A stretch of DNA of 64,000 bases from Pirellulales bacterium (GTDB lineage Bacteria > Planctomycetota > Planctomycetia > Pirellulales > UBA1268): the NCBI GenBank assembly GCA_018401745.1, contig JAGYJY010000005.1:1-64000 (forward strand), in the 5' to 3' direction. The position numbers and the translations under genes are program-made. Under the pieces are notes generated by a model. That model ran no database searches. It had not been told where the DNA came from and worked only from the letters and a program-made list of their open reading frames with translations. Numbering within the stretch: position 1 is the first letter of the stretch; each line of letters opens with the position of its first letter. Positions 1-10,542 of this stretch are shown here, one piece after another.

Positions 1-1599
1 CCTCTCGGGGTTGATCTTTCCGGAGCGAATCTGACAAACGCAACGCTTGCTGGAGCAGACCTCAGCGGGGCCAACCTGACCGGGGCCACCCTGGTGGGCG
101 TCGATCTCACGGGAGCTGATTTCACCGCCGCGCGGCTGATCGACGCGGTGTTTGCGGGCATCACGGGCGAACCGGCTGCCCTGCCTGCCGGCTGGAAGGC
201 GTCGCGGGGAACACTGGTCTTTGAGGGAATCGACGTTCCCAAGGGACAGACCGTGTTTCTCAACGCCACGCACCTCGCCAATGATCAGCTGGTGAAGTCG
301 GGCGAGGGCACGCTCGTGGTCACTCGGGCAAGCAGTCATGCCGGTGGCACGCATGTCGAGGCGGGCACACTCTACATCCGCCACATTGCAGGCCTCGGCA
401 GTGGCCCCGTGTCTGTCGCCTCAGGAGCAACCGTTGTGCTCGATGTTGGCTTCGCCACCGTCGGCATGGGGAAGCTGACGCTGGCCACAGGCGCGACGCT
501 CACCCAGATCACCCCCAACGGCCAGACCAGCTCCGAGGCCGCCTTCACCCTCACCAGCGACGGCGAGTGGCTGCGGCTCTTCAACGATGGTGCCCAGCTG
601 CTCTCGACCTCATTCGCCCAGTGGAACCGCAACGTCGACTGGCAGTTCCCCGTCACAGCCGACTTCAATGGCGATGGCCTGCCGGACGTCGCCGCGATGA
701 CTCCCAGCGGCGTGTGGTGGGCTGCCATCAACCAGGGAGACGGCACCGGCCGCAATGTGCGAATGACCCGCTGGAGCGGATCGGCGGGCTGGACTGACAT
801 CGTCAGCGGCGACTTCAATGGCGACGGCCGTGGCGACATCGCCGGCCGCACCTCCACGGGAGGCTGGTGGGTCGCTCAATCTCGCCCGATCCTCATCGGC
901 TTCACCAACAGCCTGTTTGCCCAGTGGAGCACGGGCACGACCTGGAGCGATGTTGTTGCCGGCGACTTCAACGCCGATGGCCGCACCGACATCGCCGGGC
1001 GGGCGGCCAATGGTGCCTGGTGGGCAGCCGTGGCAACGGCCAGCGGCCTGGCGGTCAACACCCGCATGGGCCGCTGGGTGGGTGATGCGTTTGTGGACGT
1101 GGCCGTGGGGGATGTGGATGGTGACGGCCGCAGCGACATCATCGGTCGGGCGACCGACGGCACCTGGTGGGCTGAAGTCTCGAGTGCTGCGGGAACCGGC
1201 TTCACCTCACAGCTAATGACACGCTGGAGCCCGTCGATCAGCTGGCGGGATGTGCGGTTTGGCGACATTGATGGCAACGGCCGCACCGATGTGGTGGGCC
1301 GCACGCCCGGTGGTCAGTGGTGGGCCGCCTACGCACGCGACACCTCGGTGGGCTACGACTCGGTTCCACTGGGAGTCTGGAGCCCAGGGATCGACTGGAA
1401 GAGCGTGGTGCTGGGCGATTTCAACTTCGACGGTCGGCTCGACATCGCCGGGCTGGCCCCAGCGTCGAGTGATTCTGATGCGGGAACCTGGTGGGCCGGT
1501 CTGACGCGAGCCTCAGGCATCGACAACGAGGTCTGGGGGCGTTTTGGGCTGGCCGATGGTGTCGGCCTCAGGGCCACGCTCAGCACGACCACTCGCTGA
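1..1599 (+). CDS. Surface/secreted FG-GAP repeat protein, 3' part (5' end outside window)
   Basis: The reading frame is open from base 1, so the gene starts upstream. The first ~45 residues are pentapeptide repeats of the A(D/N)LxG type (SGANL, AGADL, TGATL, TGADF). A stretch like the autotransporter-associated beta-strand repeat follows (GTLVVT ... GGTHVEAGTLYI). The C-terminal ~330 residues hold six ~50-residue repeats, each with a DxNxDGxxD calcium-binding loop and a WWA motif (DFNGDG, DFNADG, DVDGDG, DIDGNG, DFNFDG), as in FG-GAP/VCBS beta-propellers. Such mosaics are typical of very large planctomycete surface proteins. No sortase signal or C-terminal membrane segment is visible. The function is probably adhesion or envelope structure, which is inference. 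Confidence 0.8.
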   Translation, partial: PLGVDLSGANLTNATLAGADLSGANLTGATLVGVDLTGADFTAARLIDAVFAGITGEPAALPAGWKASRGTLVFEGIDVPKGQTVFLNATHLANDQLVKSGEGTLVVTRASSHAGGTHVEAGTLYIRHIAGLGSGPVSVASGATVVLDVGFATVGMGKLTLATGATLTQITPNGQTSSEAAFTLTSDGEWLRLFNDGAQLLSTSFAQWNRNVDWQFPVTADFNGDGLPDVAAMTPSGVWWAAINQGDGTGRNVRMTRWSGSAGWTDIVSGDFNGDGRGDIAGRTSTGGWWVAQSRPILIGFTNSLFAQWSTGTTWSDVVAGDFNADGRTDIAGRAANGAWWAAVATASGLAVNTRMGRWVGDAFVDVAVGDVDGDGRSDIIGRATDGTWWAEVSSAAGTGFTSQLMTRWSPSISWRDVRFGDIDGNGRTDVVGRTPGGQWWAAYARDTSVGYDSVPLGVWSPGIDWKSVVLGDFNFDGRLDIAGLAPASSDSDAGTWWAGLTRASGIDNEVWGRFGLADGVGLRATLSTTTR

Positions 1600-1705
1600 C
1601 GTCGGCAGTCAAATCCCTGGCTGGCCGGGCCGGCGGCGGTTCGCGGCGGTACGATGGGCCAGGTGAGGCGGGCCACGCGGCCCCACGCTGCTGGAACTTT
1701 TCGGC

Positions 1706-2893
1706 ATGGATACACACCAGCAGACACCACTCGGCGACGGAGCGGCCGCAGCCTCTGCGGCGGCAGCCGGTCGCCACCACACCCAAAGGCATTCGCTGTT
1801 CTGGATCCTTCACGGCCTGTACTGGCTTATGGTGAGCCTGCTGAGCCTGGGCATGAGTTATGCGGTTGCCCCCGAGTGGCCGCTTGCCTGGCTGAACATT
1901 GCCCTGCGGATGGCCAGCGGAGTTCTGCTCACCGGCGGCGTGTACTGGCTTTTTCAGCAGCCATGGCTGCGAGAACAGAGCCGGCTCGTGAGGTGGCCGT
2001 TGATGCTCCTGCTCACGATCAGCCTGATGGTGGGCAGCCTGCTGCTGATGCTGGGAGCAGGCGTCGAGACCGCCATGATCTGGACTGGCGAAAGCACCCT
2101 AGCGCAGATCTTGCCACGGATTGCGGCTGGCATCTTCTGGTGCACGGTGTGCTTCGGTTTCGAACTCTTTGACGGCCTCTATGCCGCAGAACTCCGGCTG
2201 GCCCAGGCGGATGTCGACGCGGCACGCCAAGACGCGATTGCCTACGAGCACGAAGTGCACCGCCTCCATGCTCAGATGAATCCCCACTTCCTTTTCAACG
2301 CGCTCAATGCCGTGGTCGCCTGCCGACACAGCCCCGACGATGTGGCCCGGGTCACACAAGATCTCGCCGATTTCCTCCGCAGCGCTTTGCGCGATTCCCG
2401 GCTGCTCGAACCGCTCGCGCGAGAAATCGAGACGTTGGAAAAGTATCTGGCTGTTCAGCAGGCGCGGTTCGGTGAAAAACTCAACTGCCGGATCGTCTGC
2501 GACCGGAAGGCGCGGGGTGTGATGGTGCCACCGATGATGGTCCAGCCGCTGCTGGAAAACGCCGTTGCCTATGGCATGCAGACAAGCGAGGCGCCGCTCC
2601 GCGTGGAGGTCTCGGCCCGGGTTGATGACGCCACGCTCGAAATTGTCGTGGTCAACTCAGGGGCGTGGCTTGAGCCTGATCCGGCGCGGTCACCCGGCAC
2701 CGGCCTGAAGACGCTCCGCAAACGGCTTGCGTTGCTGATCGGGCCCACGGCGTACGTAGAAATCGAGCCGTCCGCCCCGCTGGCATGGGCCAGCGAAGGA
2801 ACGTGTGTGCGGGTGACGATTCGCATGCCCGTGGCAAACCACACGGAATCCCGCCCTCTCACCAAGGCACTGCTGCAGGAGTCGATGACGTGA
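1706..2893 (+). CDS. LytS/YehU-type sensor histidine kinase (His_kinase family)
   Basis: 395 aa. About four hydrophobic segments lie in the first ~160 residues (around 31-55, 65-88, 97-120 and 137-158), then a short coiled coil. The His_kinase (PF06580-type) phosphoacceptor box QMNPHFLFNALN has its histidine near residue 194. The ATPase part keeps an N-box (QPLLENAVAYG) and a G-box (GTGLKTLRKRL). There is no extracytoplasmic PAS or HAMP domain, so the signal is probably sensed in or near the membrane. The stop codon overlaps the GTG start of the LytTR regulator, so the two are translationally coupled and form one two-component system. Confidence 0.9.
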   Translation: MDTHQQTPLGDGAAAASAAAAGRHHTQRHSLFWILHGLYWLMVSLLSLGMSYAVAPEWPLAWLNIALRMASGVLLTGGVYWLFQQPWLREQSRLVRWPLMLLLTISLMVGSLLLMLGAGVETAMIWTGESTLAQILPRIAAGIFWCTVCFGFELFDGLYAAELRLAQADVDAARQDAIAYEHEVHRLHAQMNPHFLFNALNAVVACRHSPDDVARVTQDLADFLRSALRDSRLLEPLAREIETLEKYLAVQQARFGEKLNCRIVCDRKARGVMVPPMMVQPLLENAVAYGMQTSEAPLRVEVSARVDDATLEIVVVNSGAWLEPDPARSPGTGLKTLRKRLALLIGPTAYVEIEPSAPLAWASEGTCVRVTIRMPVANHTESRPLTKALLQESMT

Positions 2894-3642
2894 TTGCGGC
2901 AATGCTGGTCGACGATGAGCCGCTGGCCAATGCTGGCATGCGGCAACTGCTCTCCGCGCATGGTGAGATTGAGATCACCGCCGTTGTCGGCAGCCTGGCG
3001 GAGGCCCGGACGGCCCTTCGAGCCCACCAGCCCAGCGTGGTGTTTCTTGATGTGGAGATGCCCGGCGGAGACACCTTCTCCCTGCTGCCGGAGCTCGACG
3101 AGGCCACTCGGGTGGTGTTTGTCACGGCCCACGAACGCTACGCCGTCGATGCCTTTGCCGTCGGCGCCGTCGACTACCTCGTGAAGCCAGTCGACCCAGA
3201 CCGGCTGGCCGAGACCATTCGCCGCCTGTCTGCCCCGGCCCCAGACGACGACGCTCGGCATCCCGCCGGAGAGCTGAGCTCCGCTGAGCCGACAACAGCT
3301 GCACGGCTCACCGTGCCCCTGCGAGAGAGCGGGCTCAAAGCCGTTGTCGACCTGGGCGACATCTGCTGGATCGAGTCTCTCCGCAACTACACCCGCGTGG
3401 CCATGCAAAACCCTCCCCGGCTGTTGATCTTCCGCCGCCGGCTGAGCGAGTGGCTCACCGATCTTCCCGAAGCGACCTTTGCCCGCATCAGCCGCTCGGA
3501 GGCGATTCAGCTCTCGCTCGTGACCCACACCGAGTGGAAATCGCGGAGCGAGACCCGCGTGTTCTTCGGCGGCGGCGTGGAGCCGATGAGCCTCGGGCGT
3601 GCCTCCACCCAGCGTCTCAACGCCCTGCTGGCCGATGGCTAG
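2890..3642 (+). CDS. LytTR-family response regulator
   Basis: I chose the GTG at 2890, which overlaps the kinase stop by 4 bases (GTGA). An ATG at 2902 is the alternative and would cut into the first beta strand. It gives 250 aa. The receiver domain keeps the acidic pair (VDDEP), the phosphorylated aspartate near residue 54 (FLDVEMPGG), the Thr/Ala switch (VTAHE) and the lysine near 99 (LVKPVD). Residues ~135-245 form a LytTR DNA-binding domain (DICWIESLRNYTRV, FARISRSEAIQL). It is the partner of the upstream kinase. LytTR targets are usually neighbouring envelope or transport genes, but none here can be assigned. Confidence 0.9.
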   Translation: MIAAMLVDDEPLANAGMRQLLSAHGEIEITAVVGSLAEARTALRAHQPSVVFLDVEMPGGDTFSLLPELDEATRVVFVTAHERYAVDAFAVGAVDYLVKPVDPDRLAETIRRLSAPAPDDDARHPAGELSSAEPTTAARLTVPLRESGLKAVVDLGDICWIESLRNYTRVAMQNPPRLLIFRRRLSEWLTDLPEATFARISRSEAIQLSLVTHTEWKSRSETRVFFGGGVEPMSLGRASTQRLNALLADG

Positions 3643-3760
3643 CAGACTGTGAAACACGTCGCCTTCTTGAGCAGAAAAAGTCATTCCAGGAACGCTTGGC
3701 TTCCTCGAATGGCCCGAAAACACAGCAGTTTCCGGTGGTTTTCCCGTGTCTGAAAAGAAG

Positions 3761-3832
3761 AGGCTCCGGTCGGAGTCGAACCGACGATGGCGGATTTGCA
3801 ATCCGCTGCCTTAGCCACTTGGCTACGGAGCC
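3761..3832 (-). tRNA. tRNA-Cys (anticodon GCA)
   Basis: On the minus strand the sequence folds into a cloverleaf. The acceptor stem GGCTCCG pairs with CGGAGCC, the anticodon stem GCGGA..TCCGC carries loop anticodon GCA, and the T-arm has GGTTCGACTCC. The discriminator base is U, as expected for tRNA-Cys. CCA is not encoded. Confidence 0.95.
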
Positions 3833-4238
3833 TTAAAGAAGAGGTGTGCCACCATTGTGGCCCTCTCTGTCACGCTAGGAGATTCATGCCGGTCGCGTCA
3901 AGTTTACCGGTTGCGAAACGTTCCGGGGTGGTCCGGCCCGTCCGCATGCCTCGCATCCTGACGACTGGCCGAAGAGCACCTGTCGTGGGGATCGTATCGG
4001 CCTGTCGACGGCCGAGGCTTGAGCCGGCTCGGAGAAGTTTGACCGCAGCCTTGCCCAAAACCGTTCTTCTCTTCGCAAACTGCCCACGGGGCACGGCCAG
4101 AAGCTGGCCGCAGTCGCATGCGGGCCCGAGCGAGGGCGTTTGGCGTGGCCCCAGAATCCCCGTATAAACCGGGTTTTGCCTTTGCCGCGGTGGTGGTTGC
4201 GCCAGCGAACCGCGGCCTCACGACACGAGGAGCCCTGC
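3833..4238. other. Intergenic region between tRNA-Cys and gnd
   Basis: About 400 bases hold no convincing gene on either strand. A purine-rich CGAGGAG ribosome-binding site just before 4239 supports the gnd start chosen here. The rest probably holds the divergent promoters of tRNA-Cys and the gnd operon, but no clear -35/-10 pair stands out. Confidence 0.5.
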
Positions 4239-5692
<1,454 letters not shown>

Positions 5693-5696
<4 letters not shown>

Positions 5697-6484
5697 GCGA
5701 GGCATCGGCAGCATTTCTTGACGGGCTCTTCGGGCTCTCGGGCAAAACAGCCGTCGTGATCGGCGGCACCGGTGTGCTTGGCGGGGCGATTGCCGAGGGT
5801 CTGGCCAAGGCCGGAGCGTTTGTGATGGTTGCCGGCCGCGGGGCCGACCGCGGCGAGGCGCGGGTGGCCGCGATTCAGGCAGCCGGCGGCCAGGCCGCCT
5901 TTGCCAGCGTCGACGTCACCAGCCGTGAGAGCGTCGAGACGCTCCTCCAGACCACGCTGCACACCACCGGCCAGGCCGACATCCTGGTCAACTGCGCGGG
6001 CGTCAACTCCGCCCTGCCCTACCTCGAGATCCCCGACGACGAGTGGGAAAAGGTGATCACGACCAACCTCACCAGCACGCACCTCGGCTGCCAGATCTTC
6101 GGCGGCCACATGGCGGCTGAGGGTGGTGGGGCGATCCTCAACATCGGCAGCGTGTCGGCCGACAAACCGCTCTCCAAGGTATTTGCCTACTCCGCCTCCA
6201 AGGCGGCCGTTGTCAATTACACGAAAAACGTGGCCCGAGAGCTGGCCCCACAAAACGTGCGGGTGAATGTGCTCTGCCCCGGCTTCTTCCCTGCTGAGCA
6301 GAATCGCAAGGTGCTCTCTCCCGACCGCATCGCCACGATCATGAGCCAGACGCCGATGGACCGCTTTGGTGAACCGGCCGAACTTGTCGCCGCCGCCATC
6401 CTGCTGGTCTCCTCTGTTGGTGGCAGCTTTATGACTGGCTCCGAGGTCTACGTCGACGGTGGGTTTACCGGCATGCGTCTGTAG
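5693..6484 (+). CDS. Short-chain dehydrogenase/reductase (gluconate 5-dehydrogenase/fructuronate reductase-like)
   Basis: 263 aa. A classical SDR: cofactor motif GGTGVLGGA near residue 22, NCAG motif (LVNCAGVNSA), catalytic Ser in NIGSVSA and YSASK with the catalytic Tyr and Lys; the C-terminus ends in YVDGGFTGM. The sequence resembles SDRs acting on sugar acids. Sitting between gnd and zwf with a 4-base overlap at its 5' end, it probably feeds or drains gluconate/ketogluconate into the pentose phosphate route. That role is inferred from context, and the substrate is not visible from the sequence. Confidence 0.85.
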
Positions 6485-6517
6485 CCACATTCCGCTCCCC
6501 GCTTTTGGCTCCCAACC

Positions 6518-7975
6518 ATGCCCCACACCATCGTGATCTTTGGCGCGTCTGGCGACCTCACCAGCCGCAAGCTCGTTCCGGCGATTTACAACCTGATGCG
6601 GTGCGGCAAGCTGCCAGCAGAAACCCGTATCGTCGGCATGTCGCGGACGCCGCTGAGCGACGAGCAGTGGCGGGCGATGCTTGAGGAGTCGACGCGGACG
6701 TTTGCGGGCGAGTCGCGATTTGACGCGGAGACCTGGGTCGCCTTTGCCGCTGGCATTCATTACCAGCCTGGCGACATTGAGGTGGATGCCGACTTCGCTT
6801 CGCTGAAAACGCGGCTGGCCGAGATTGAGGGCAGCGGCACCGCCACCCGCGTCTACTACCTGGCCACGGCCCCACGATTCTACAAACCCGCGGTTGAGGC
6901 CCTCGGCCGCCACGGCATGGCGGAGGAGTCGCGAGGGGCTCGGCGGATCGTCGTGGAGAAGCCTTTCGGCACCGATCTGGCCACCGCCAAACAGCTCAAC
7001 GCCTGCCTGCACAGCGTGTTTCACGAGAGCCAGGTGTTTCGCATCGACCACTACCTCGGCAAGGAGTCGGTGCAAAACCTGATGGTGCTGCGGTTTGCCA
7101 ACACCATCTTTGAGCCGGTGTGGGACCGCCGCTATATCGACCACGTGCAGATCACCGTGGCCGAGGAGGTGGCGGTAGGCCGCCGCGGTGCCTACTACGA
7201 CACCGCGGGTGTCTTGCGGGACATGTTTCAAAACCATCTCCTCCAGCTGCTGATGGTCACCGCCATGGAGGCACCGGCGAAGTATCGCTCCGACACCGTT
7301 CGCAACGAGAAGGTGAAGGTGCTCGATGCGATTCGCGTGCTTGCGGCCGACGAGGTGGCCGAAGCGAGCATCCGCGGGCAGTATGTGGGCTACCGACACG
7401 AGCCTGGCGTGCCCACCGACAGCCAGACAGCGACCTTCGGCGGCATCCGCCTCGAGATCAACAACTGGCGGTGGCAGGGGGTGCCCTTTTATCTCCGCAG
7501 CGGCAAGCAGATGAGCTGCCGCACCACGCAGATCGTGATCGGCTTCCGGCAGCCGCCGCTGCAGCTCTTCAGCGGTGGCATTCCGGTCCACGGCGAGGGC
7601 AACCGGCTCGTGATCCAGATCCAGCCGGCGGAGGGCATCCAGCTCCACTTCCACACCAAGGTCCCCGGCGCAGGCATGCGGCTGCGGATGACGGATCTCG
7701 ACTTCAGCTACTCTGAGCAGTTTCGCGACCGGCTGCCGGAGGCCTACGAGCCGCTGCTGCTCGACGTGATGCAGGGCGATGCCAGCCTGTTTGCCCGTGC
7801 CGACGAGGTCGAGAAGTCGTGGCAGATTATCGATCCGTTTGTGGACGCATGGCGGGATCCCGCCGCCCCTCGCATCGACCTCTACGAGCCCGGCGAATGG
7901 GGCCCCGCATCGAGCAACCGCTGGATGGAGGCACAGGGCCGCAGCTGGTTTGACATCTGCCCGGTGCTTTCGTGA
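6518..7975 (+). CDS. zwf: Glucose-6-phosphate 1-dehydrogenase
   Basis: 485 aa, normal length. It catalyses the first step of the oxidative pentose phosphate pathway. The N-terminal nucleotide motif is FGASGDLTSRKL, and the active-site signature RIDHYLGKE holds the conserved His and Lys. The C-terminal domain is complete (YEPGEWGP). It is co-transcribed with gnd; a 6-phosphogluconolactonase gene is not in this operon. The stop overlaps the GTG start of dus (GTGA). Confidence 0.97.
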   Translation: MPHTIVIFGASGDLTSRKLVPAIYNLMRCGKLPAETRIVGMSRTPLSDEQWRAMLEESTRTFAGESRFDAETWVAFAAGIHYQPGDIEVDADFASLKTRLAEIEGSGTATRVYYLATAPRFYKPAVEALGRHGMAEESRGARRIVVEKPFGTDLATAKQLNACLHSVFHESQVFRIDHYLGKESVQNLMVLRFANTIFEPVWDRRYIDHVQITVAEEVAVGRRGAYYDTAGVLRDMFQNHLLQLLMVTAMEAPAKYRSDTVRNEKVKVLDAIRVLAADEVAEASIRGQYVGYRHEPGVPTDSQTATFGGIRLEINNWRWQGVPFYLRSGKQMSCRTTQIVIGFRQPPLQLFSGGIPVHGEGNRLVIQIQPAEGIQLHFHTKVPGAGMRLRMTDLDFSYSEQFRDRLPEAYEPLLLDVMQGDASLFARADEVEKSWQIIDPFVDAWRDPAAPRIDLYEPGEWGPASSNRWMEAQGRSWFDICPVLS

Positions 7976-9033
7976 CGCACGCGCTTGCCCCCACGCTTTC
8001 GATCGGCCCGATCGTGCTCGATGCTCCCATCGTGCAGGCGGCGCTCTCCGGCTACTCCGACCGGGCGATGCGGGTGCTCGCCCGGCGGCATGGGGCGGCC
8101 TACACGATCGGCGAAGTCTTGCTCGACAAGTTTGTCGTTGAGGCGGGAGCGAGCCGTCGCAACCGCAGCCGCCTCTCGGTCGATCCGGAGGAACATCCAG
8201 TCGGCGGGCAGTTGATGGGCGCCGATCCTGAGCAGTTTCCTCCGGCGGCGGTGAAGCTCGTCGAGGCGGGCTTCGACGTGATCGACATCAACTTCGGCTG
8301 CCCTGTGAAGAAGGTGCTTGGCAGGTGCCGCGGTGGGTTTCTGCTGGGTGTGCCGGAGACGGCGCTCGAAATCGTCAGCCGCGTTCGCGAGGCGGTGCCA
8401 GCAGCGATCCCCGTCACCCTCAAGATGCGACGTGGCATCGACGACTCGGCCGCCAGCACCGACAAGTTCTGGCAGATCTTCGAGGGAGCCCTTGCCGCCG
8501 GCGTGGCCGCGATCACCGTGCACGGCCGCAGTGTGCGGCAGCGGTACGACGGACCGAGTTCGTGGGACTTCCTCCGCGAGGTGAAGCAGGCGGCGGGCAG
8601 CCGCACCATCATCGGCTCAGGGGATCTCTTCTCGGCATCGGCCTGCCTGGCGATGCTTGAGCAGACCGGCGTGGATGGCGTGAGCATCGCCCGCGGCGCG
8701 ATCGGGAATCCCTGGATCTTCGAGGGGCTCCGCTGCCTGCTCGCGGGCCAGCCACTGCCGGCCCCGCCGTCGCTCTTTGCACAGGCCGACATGCTCCGCG
8801 AACACTACGGCCTTGCCGAGGAGCTGCACGGCGAAGAGCTCACCTGCCGGGTGATGCGGAAGTTTGCCATCAAATACGCTCGTCTCCACCCCGAGCACCT
8901 CTCCGCCCGCGACGCCTTCGTGCGGGTCAAGACACGGGCCGACTGGATGACCGTGCTTGCCCGTCTCTACGCCGATGACCTCCCCGGCCGCGTGCCCGAT
9001 GACGACGTCGACGAAACCGCGAGCTGCTTTTAG
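7972..9033 (+). CDS. tRNA-dihydrouridine synthase (Dus family)
   Basis: 353 aa, starting at a GTG that overlaps the zwf stop. A flavoprotein that reduces uridine in tRNA D-loops with NADPH. Visible family marks are the FMN-barrel start APIVQAALSGYSD, the NFGCPVKKV motif followed by a cysteine (GRC, probable catalytic acid), VTLKMRRG, TVHGRS and IARGAIGNPWIF. The DusB-like order is clear, but I cannot assign the exact position specificity. Its inclusion in a carbon-metabolism operon may reflect co-transcription by proximity. Confidence 0.93.
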   Translation: MTHALAPTLSIGPIVLDAPIVQAALSGYSDRAMRVLARRHGAAYTIGEVLLDKFVVEAGASRRNRSRLSVDPEEHPVGGQLMGADPEQFPPAAVKLVEAGFDVIDINFGCPVKKVLGRCRGGFLLGVPETALEIVSRVREAVPAAIPVTLKMRRGIDDSAASTDKFWQIFEGALAAGVAAITVHGRSVRQRYDGPSSWDFLREVKQAAGSRTIIGSGDLFSASACLAMLEQTGVDGVSIARGAIGNPWIFEGLRCLLAGQPLPAPPSLFAQADMLREHYGLAEELHGEELTCRVMRKFAIKYARLHPEHLSARDAFVRVKTRADWMTVLARLYADDLPGRVPDDDVDETASCF

Positions 9034-9182
9034 AACACCGCAGACCGCACGAACTCGCGTCATCGCCCGCTCCTGTGCCCGGCCTGGTCCGGCATGCATC
9101 AATCACCTTCAGGGGATGAGTCGCCGCTCTCGTGTATGCGATTGGTTCATCGATTTCCCCGGCCGAGATGTCTTGACGCGAC

Positions 9183-10445
9183 CTACGGCAAGTCGGCTTT
9201 GAATCCAATTTTTTGACCGGGAACGAGCCGATCACATTCAATCGTCACCACGGATGCACCACCTCCCTTGGCGATGCGAAACCGTCTCGACGCACCTGGA
9301 AGCAATCCCTTTAACGATGTTTGCGACCGTACTCCACCAACCGCCGGAAAAGCGTCATAGTATATTGGCGCGGTCCCGACATTCTCGATCAGGAGTTCAC
9401 TCGCAGATGTGGAAGAACGAAATTCCTTGACCTGAAACTGATACCCACATGCCAACCCCGCATTGCGAATAACATCCGAACTCTGAAAGGCAGGCTGCTC
9501 GTCCCCAACGATGAATGAAACATGATACCTTGCGGCCTGCTGGTGAAACGGAGTTCCATAAGGTCCTCTTGGCGACAACGCTTCTCGCTGGTCTTTTCGC
9601 GCAAAGAAACTAAATTCTCCGCCAGCCGGGGAGTGTTTCCATCGCTCCAGCCCGAGTATTCGCCAGTTGGGCTCATTCTCTTCACTGTGCCGCTTGTGAT
9701 TAAACGAATCATCAAACAGTCCGAACTGCAGTCTGGAAACCGTGCTGTCTTCTGAAAATGGCGTGTGATCTCCTGCGGCGTCAACGGAAATCATCCATGG
9801 CGTTTCGCGAAGATGAGCAGCAAGATGCTTTACAAACCGCAGCTGGAAGCCCTTGTCGGGAAAGGTCACGCCGAGCTTCATCGGACCATCGTAGATATGG
9901 TACTCGGCCCATAACCCAAACCCGACCTGCACGAACGCCACTCGGGGATCAGCATCATATTTTTCCGAAAAGCGAGCGTAAAACTCCAGGACGAAGGCCT
10001 TCCAGTCGTCGTTTGACCAGTCTGGAAATCCAGTGAGCTCGTTCTCACTTTTTGCGGTAGATCCACGGTAGTTCGGCAGAGTTGTGATAAAAGTGGGAAC
10101 ACCTGCAGCCTCACCGACATAGGTGTCGTGCCATCTGATGATCGCTTGGTGTTTTCGGGCAGCGACCTCATTGAGAAGACGCTCGAAAGGTTGCCAGTCG
10201 TAAACGCCGCGATCCCGGACGATATCACTGTATTTCAGGTACGCGAACTCCAACTGAATCGGAGCAGTCGCAGCAGCATCATTGGTCGTCCACAATACGA
10301 TTCCCGTCATCGGCTGAACATTTGCAATCGTTGATTGCAGTCGCTGAGGCCGCAGGTCGTCGGCGGAGAGCAGTGACGAGAAGACTGCCGTCGCCAAGTG
10401 GGCAACGATGAGCAGAGCGAGCCGGTATCGAGATGGTGTTTTCAT
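9183..10445 (-). CDS. Secreted DUF4832-like glycosidase-fold protein, low-GC
   Basis: 420 aa with an N-terminal signal peptide (ALLIVAHLATAVFSSLLSA). The body looks like a TIM-barrel glycoside-hydrolase-like domain: DRGVYDWQPFERLL, AIIRWHDTYVG, VAFVQVGFGLWAEYHIYDG. A later GGEFSFF motif and a C-terminal beta domain (LLIENVGTAPIYYDAFPAVGG) match the DUF4832 pattern as I remember it. Base composition is visibly more AT-rich than the flanking genes and codon use is relaxed, suggesting recent transfer. It stands alone between dus and queG. An enzymatic role on polysaccharide is inference. Confidence 0.7.
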   Translation of the reverse strand: MKTPSRYRLALLIVAHLATAVFSSLLSADDLRPQRLQSTIANVQPMTGIVLWTTNDAAATAPIQLEFAYLKYSDIVRDRGVYDWQPFERLLNEVAARKHQAIIRWHDTYVGEAAGVPTFITTLPNYRGSTAKSENELTGFPDWSNDDWKAFVLEFYARFSEKYDADPRVAFVQVGFGLWAEYHIYDGPMKLGVTFPDKGFQLRFVKHLAAHLRETPWMISVDAAGDHTPFSEDSTVSRLQFGLFDDSFNHKRHSEENEPNWRILGLERWKHSPAGGEFSFFARKDQREALSPRGPYGTPFHQQAARYHVSFIVGDEQPAFQSSDVIRNAGLACGYQFQVKEFRSSTSASELLIENVGTAPIYYDAFPAVGGVRSQTSLKGLLPGASRRFRIAKGGGASVVTIECDRLVPGQKIGFKADLP

Positions 10446-10542
10446 TGTTTTGGATTATTTGACGAACGCCCGCGATCAGCGGCTCGCGACCGCAGGACAA
10501 TCCATCAGTCTACCGAAGGTCCGCAGCATTTGGCTTTCACCG

